From assembly GCF_011761635.1 (NCBI RefSeq), contig NZ_JAASRN010000003.1, positions 98,347 to 162,346 on the forward strand: a stretch of 64,000 nucleotides of DNA. Reading direction: 5' to 3'. The stretch's first letter is position 1, and the number at the start of each line of letters is the position of its first letter. Positions 63,759-64,000 of the stretch are shown piece after piece. Both the position numbers and the translations under genes were made by a program. The notes below the pieces were generated by a model. The model was not told the DNA's origin and ran no database searches. It saw nothing but the letters and a program-made list of their open reading frames with translations. The stretch comes from Thermonema lapsum. GTDB lineage: Bacteria; Bacteroidota; Bacteroidia; Cytophagales; Thermonemataceae.

Positions 63759-64000
63759 AGACAAGAAATTGAAAGTTTTGAGAGTTATAGATAAAGTTTT
63801 CCAAATAATGAAAGTTTAGTTTGTCAAATCCATTTTGCTGACAAAAGCCATGTATTGGTAATGCACGGTAACAATAAATTCAAAAAAAACATAAACTAAA
63901 TCTTTTGGAATTAGTAACCAAATATAGATAAATTTCCATTCCTTTTTGCGATAAATAAGGCAATGGTTATTCTCAACATCTCTTCACTTTTTGAATAACA
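63759..64000. other. AT-rich non-coding end of the window
   Basis: No gene, RNA or clear hairpin seen. Base composition is much richer in A and T than elsewhere in the window, matching the preceding frameshifted gene. Confidence 0.4.

Noticed and set aside
1..64000. tRNA, rRNA, CRISPR, insertion sequence or prophage
   Set aside because: I looked through the spacers on both strands for tRNA-like cloverleafs, short regular repeats and transposase motifs and saw none.

Overview
The window is ordinary chromosome from a member of the phylum Bacteroidota, most likely Cytophagales. The evidence is a SusD-type lipoprotein, a secreted protease with a type IX secretion (T9SS) C-terminal sorting domain, the short Bacteroidota primary sigma factor, promoters of the form TTTG-N19-TAnnTTTG, a bacillithiol gene (bshB1), almost no Shine-Dalgarno sequences, and ribosomal proteins S14 and L36 without zinc ligands. 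The genus cannot be fixed from the sequence alone.

Layout. 1-5974: the end of a SusD gene, a surface lipoprotein, a large T9SS subtilase and a small exported protein, which together look like a locus for using protein or peptide. 6073-9590: rsmH, an ftsL-like gene and a PASTA-containing division transpeptidase, a fragment of the division/cell-wall cluster. 9668-19595: mixed genes, including a DoxX-like protein, a DnaQ/GIY-YIG nuclease fusion, a GSCFA protein, a 14-repeat beta-propeller sensor without a recognisable output domain, a coiled-coil lipoprotein, a penicillin-acylase-family hydrolase with a MarR regulator, and an exported CarboxypepD_reg-like protein. 19777-22335: atpA-atpG. 22523-24873: an orphan PhnD-like binding protein and a zinc-dependent phospholipase C/S1-P1-like protein.

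25047-39722 is the S10-spc-alpha ribosomal protein supercluster (rplC to rplQ, with secY, map, infA and rpoA). It carries internal promoters and hairpins at the rpsN/rpsH and rpsD/rpoA junctions and a promoter plus hairpin ahead of rplC. It is followed by carA, rpsO, pnp, the primary sigma gene, trxB, an M23/LysM protein, bshB1 and, on the other strand, dapA.

48746-54319, minus strand, reads rmlA, M23 peptidase, bactofilin, atpZ, an atpI-like gene, atpB, atpE, atpF, atpH. The ATP synthase genes are therefore split: atpA-atpG lie about 26 kb away in the opposite orientation, and one inversion with ends near 19.7 and 48.7 kb would restore the usual BEFHAG order. 54451-62921 holds an AsmA-family protein, an SDR protein that lacks the catalytic Tyr/Lys, a 7TM-SpoIIE phosphatase, 3-hydroxyanthranilate dioxygenase, an acidic protein of unknown function and 4-hydroxyphenylpyruvate dioxygenase. 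The last kilobase is visibly AT-rich and contains a CPBP membrane protease gene that appears frameshifted near its start.

I found no tRNA, rRNA, CRISPR array, transposase or prophage gene. I did not find a convincing wholly new system. The most unusual items are the output-less double propeller sensor, the split ATP synthase operon, the structured junctions inside the ribosomal supercluster, and the division transpeptidase with altered active-site motifs.
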